A stretch of 5,258 nt of DNA from Syntrophomonadaceae bacterium (GTDB lineage: Bacteria; Bacillota; Dethiobacteria; DTU022), in contig SKPU01000006.1 in assembly GCA_007119335.1 (NCBI GenBank), positions 1 to 5,258 of the forward strand, read 5' to 3'. This document shows, one piece after another, positions 4,456 to 5,258 of this stretch. The notes under the pieces are model-generated. The model worked only from the letters and a program-made list of their open reading frames with translations. It was not told the origin of the DNA and ran no database searches. The first letter of the stretch is position 1; each line of letters begins with the position of its first letter. A program made the translations under genes and the position numbers.

Positions 4456-5258
4456 TTATAAAACATTTACGCTTTCCCAGACAGCGTTAATCTTTTCCGA
4501 TAACGATCCATCTTTATATTCAACCACAGGGACTCCCTGTATCATGGACCGGACAAAGGCACGATCAAAAGGTATTTTACCGGCCAGGGGTACATTTTCC
4601 CGCAGGCAGTAATCTTCTATTATTCCTGATTGTTCCTCTCCCAAATCGTAGCGATTAATACAAACGGACGCTTCAACCCCGAAATGCCTGCAAACAGCGA
4701 GAATTCTTTCCAGGTCATGAATCCCGGATACTGTAGGTTCAGTTACTATTAAAGCGGTTTCTACCCCGGATAATGCAGCGATAACCGGACATCCTATTCC
4801 CGGGGGGCCATCAATAACCAGGTAATCTTTCTTTTCCGATTCCGCCAGTTCTTCTCCCTTATTGCGTATGGTTGTAACCAGTCTCCCCGAATTTTCTTCT
4901 GCTATGCCCAGGCGGGCGTGAACCAGGCTGCCATACGGAGTTTGCGAAACAAACCAGTTTCCTGAAAGTTTATCATTCAGGCGTACTGCATCATAAGGGC
5001 AGGAATAATAACAGAAACCGCATCCTTCACAGGCCACCGGATTAACTATATAACCCCCGGATATTGCATCAAACCTGCAGAGTTCTAAACATAATCCGCA
5101 ATCCTCACAGCTCTCCAGGTTAATATCGGCAACTTTTGATGCCCAAAATTCATGCTCTTCAAGCCGGACCGGTTTTGTGATCAGGCTTAGATTGGCCGCA
5201 TCCACATCTCCGTCTACAAGAACTGCTTTTCCACTGGCAAGAGAAGCAAAGCAGCCGA
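4456..5258 (-). CDS. MinD-superfamily P-loop ATPase with inserted two-cluster ferredoxin domain (COG1149), N terminus beyond the window
   Basis: The frame is open to the right edge, giving 266 visible residues; the apparent GTG start at 5205 is internal. The segment before it, GKAVLVDGDVDAANLSL, is the strand after the P-loop with the conserved D-x-D-V-D-A-x-N motif, so the Walker A loop (KGGxGKT) should lie about 25 residues outside. Counting from the visible start, a bacterial 2x[4Fe-4S] ferredoxin insert follows: CEDCGLCLELC (C50, C53, C56, C60) and CEGCGFCYYSCP (C76, C79, C82, C86). The Walker B region is YLVIDGPPGIG (about 145-155). These cytoplasmic proteins resemble Mrp/NBP35 ATPases and are thought to couple ATP use to Fe-S or metal-cofactor handling, often beside NifX-like genes. 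Family length is about 285 residues, so nearly all of it is present. No clear terminator follows the stop. Confidence 0.9.
   Translation of the reverse strand, partial: GCFASLASGKAVLVDGDVDAANLSLITKPVRLEEHEFWASKVADINLESCEDCGLCLELCRFDAISGGYIVNPVACEGCGFCYYSCPYDAVRLNDKLSGNWFVSQTPYGSLVHARLGIAEENSGRLVTTIRNKGEELAESEKKDYLVIDGPPGIGCPVIAALSGVETALIVTEPTVSGIHDLERILAVCRHFGVEASVCINRYDLGEEQSGIIEDYCLRENVPLAGKIPFDRAFVRSMIQGVPVVEYKDGSLSEKINAVWESVNVL

Noticed and set aside
4198..4461. Plus-strand open frames of 87 and 71 residues across the ATPase-regulator gap
   Set aside because: There is no ribosome binding site and no family pattern. The alanine run comes from a CGG-triplet stretch, and the frames run through the inverted repeats.
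1..5258. CRISPR array, insertion sequence or phage genes
   Set aside because: No regularly spaced repeats, transposase, integrase or phage structural genes were seen on either strand.

Overview
The window looks like chromosomal DNA of an anaerobic, spore-former-type Firmicute (Clostridia; a Peptococcaceae/Desulfotomaculum-like relative is my best guess). The reasons are strong purine-rich ribosome binding sites, GTG and TTG start candidates, a DUF1848 protein, and a MinD-type ATPase with an inserted two-cluster ferredoxin beside a COG1237 metallo-beta-lactamase-fold protein and a NifU-like scaffold. This is inference from gene content; nothing in the window fixes the species.

Layout. Bases 2-274 (+) are the C-terminal end of a beta-lactamase-family serine hydrolase that starts outside the window. 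It converges on a complete DUF1848 gene (459-1388, -). All remaining genes are also on the minus strand. In transcription order from the right edge they are: a ferredoxin-ATPase cut by the right edge (4456-5258); a 343-base gap with nested inverted repeats and a possible frameshifted zinc-ribbon gene; a DtxR/MntR-type metal-dependent regulator (3675-4088) preceded by a 19-base dyad; a wrecked methyltransferase gene (3386-3612); a metallo-beta-lactamase-fold protein (2483-3322); a NifX-family remnant (2296-2484); a NifU/IscU-like scaffold (1885-2265); and an N-terminal scrap of a DUF4213/DUF364 protein (1703-1828).

How it fits together. COG1149 ATPases, NifX/NifB-like proteins, COG1237 metallohydrolases, DUF364 proteins and DtxR regulators often sit together in anaerobes in clusters thought to handle metals or Fe-S/metallo-cofactors. 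Here the ATPase (as far as visible), regulator, metallohydrolase and Fe-S scaffold are intact. The partner genes between them survive only as pieces: NifX-like, methyltransferase, DUF364, and perhaps a zinc ribbon. I read this as a metal/Fe-S gene cluster that is decaying while keeping a core. The ORF-poor gaps are therefore mostly gene remnants rather than empty spacer.

Three start sites were moved from the longest open frame on the basis of ribosome binding sites: the metallohydrolase to a GTG at 3322, the regulator to an ATG at 4088, and the NifU-like protein to an ATG at 2265.
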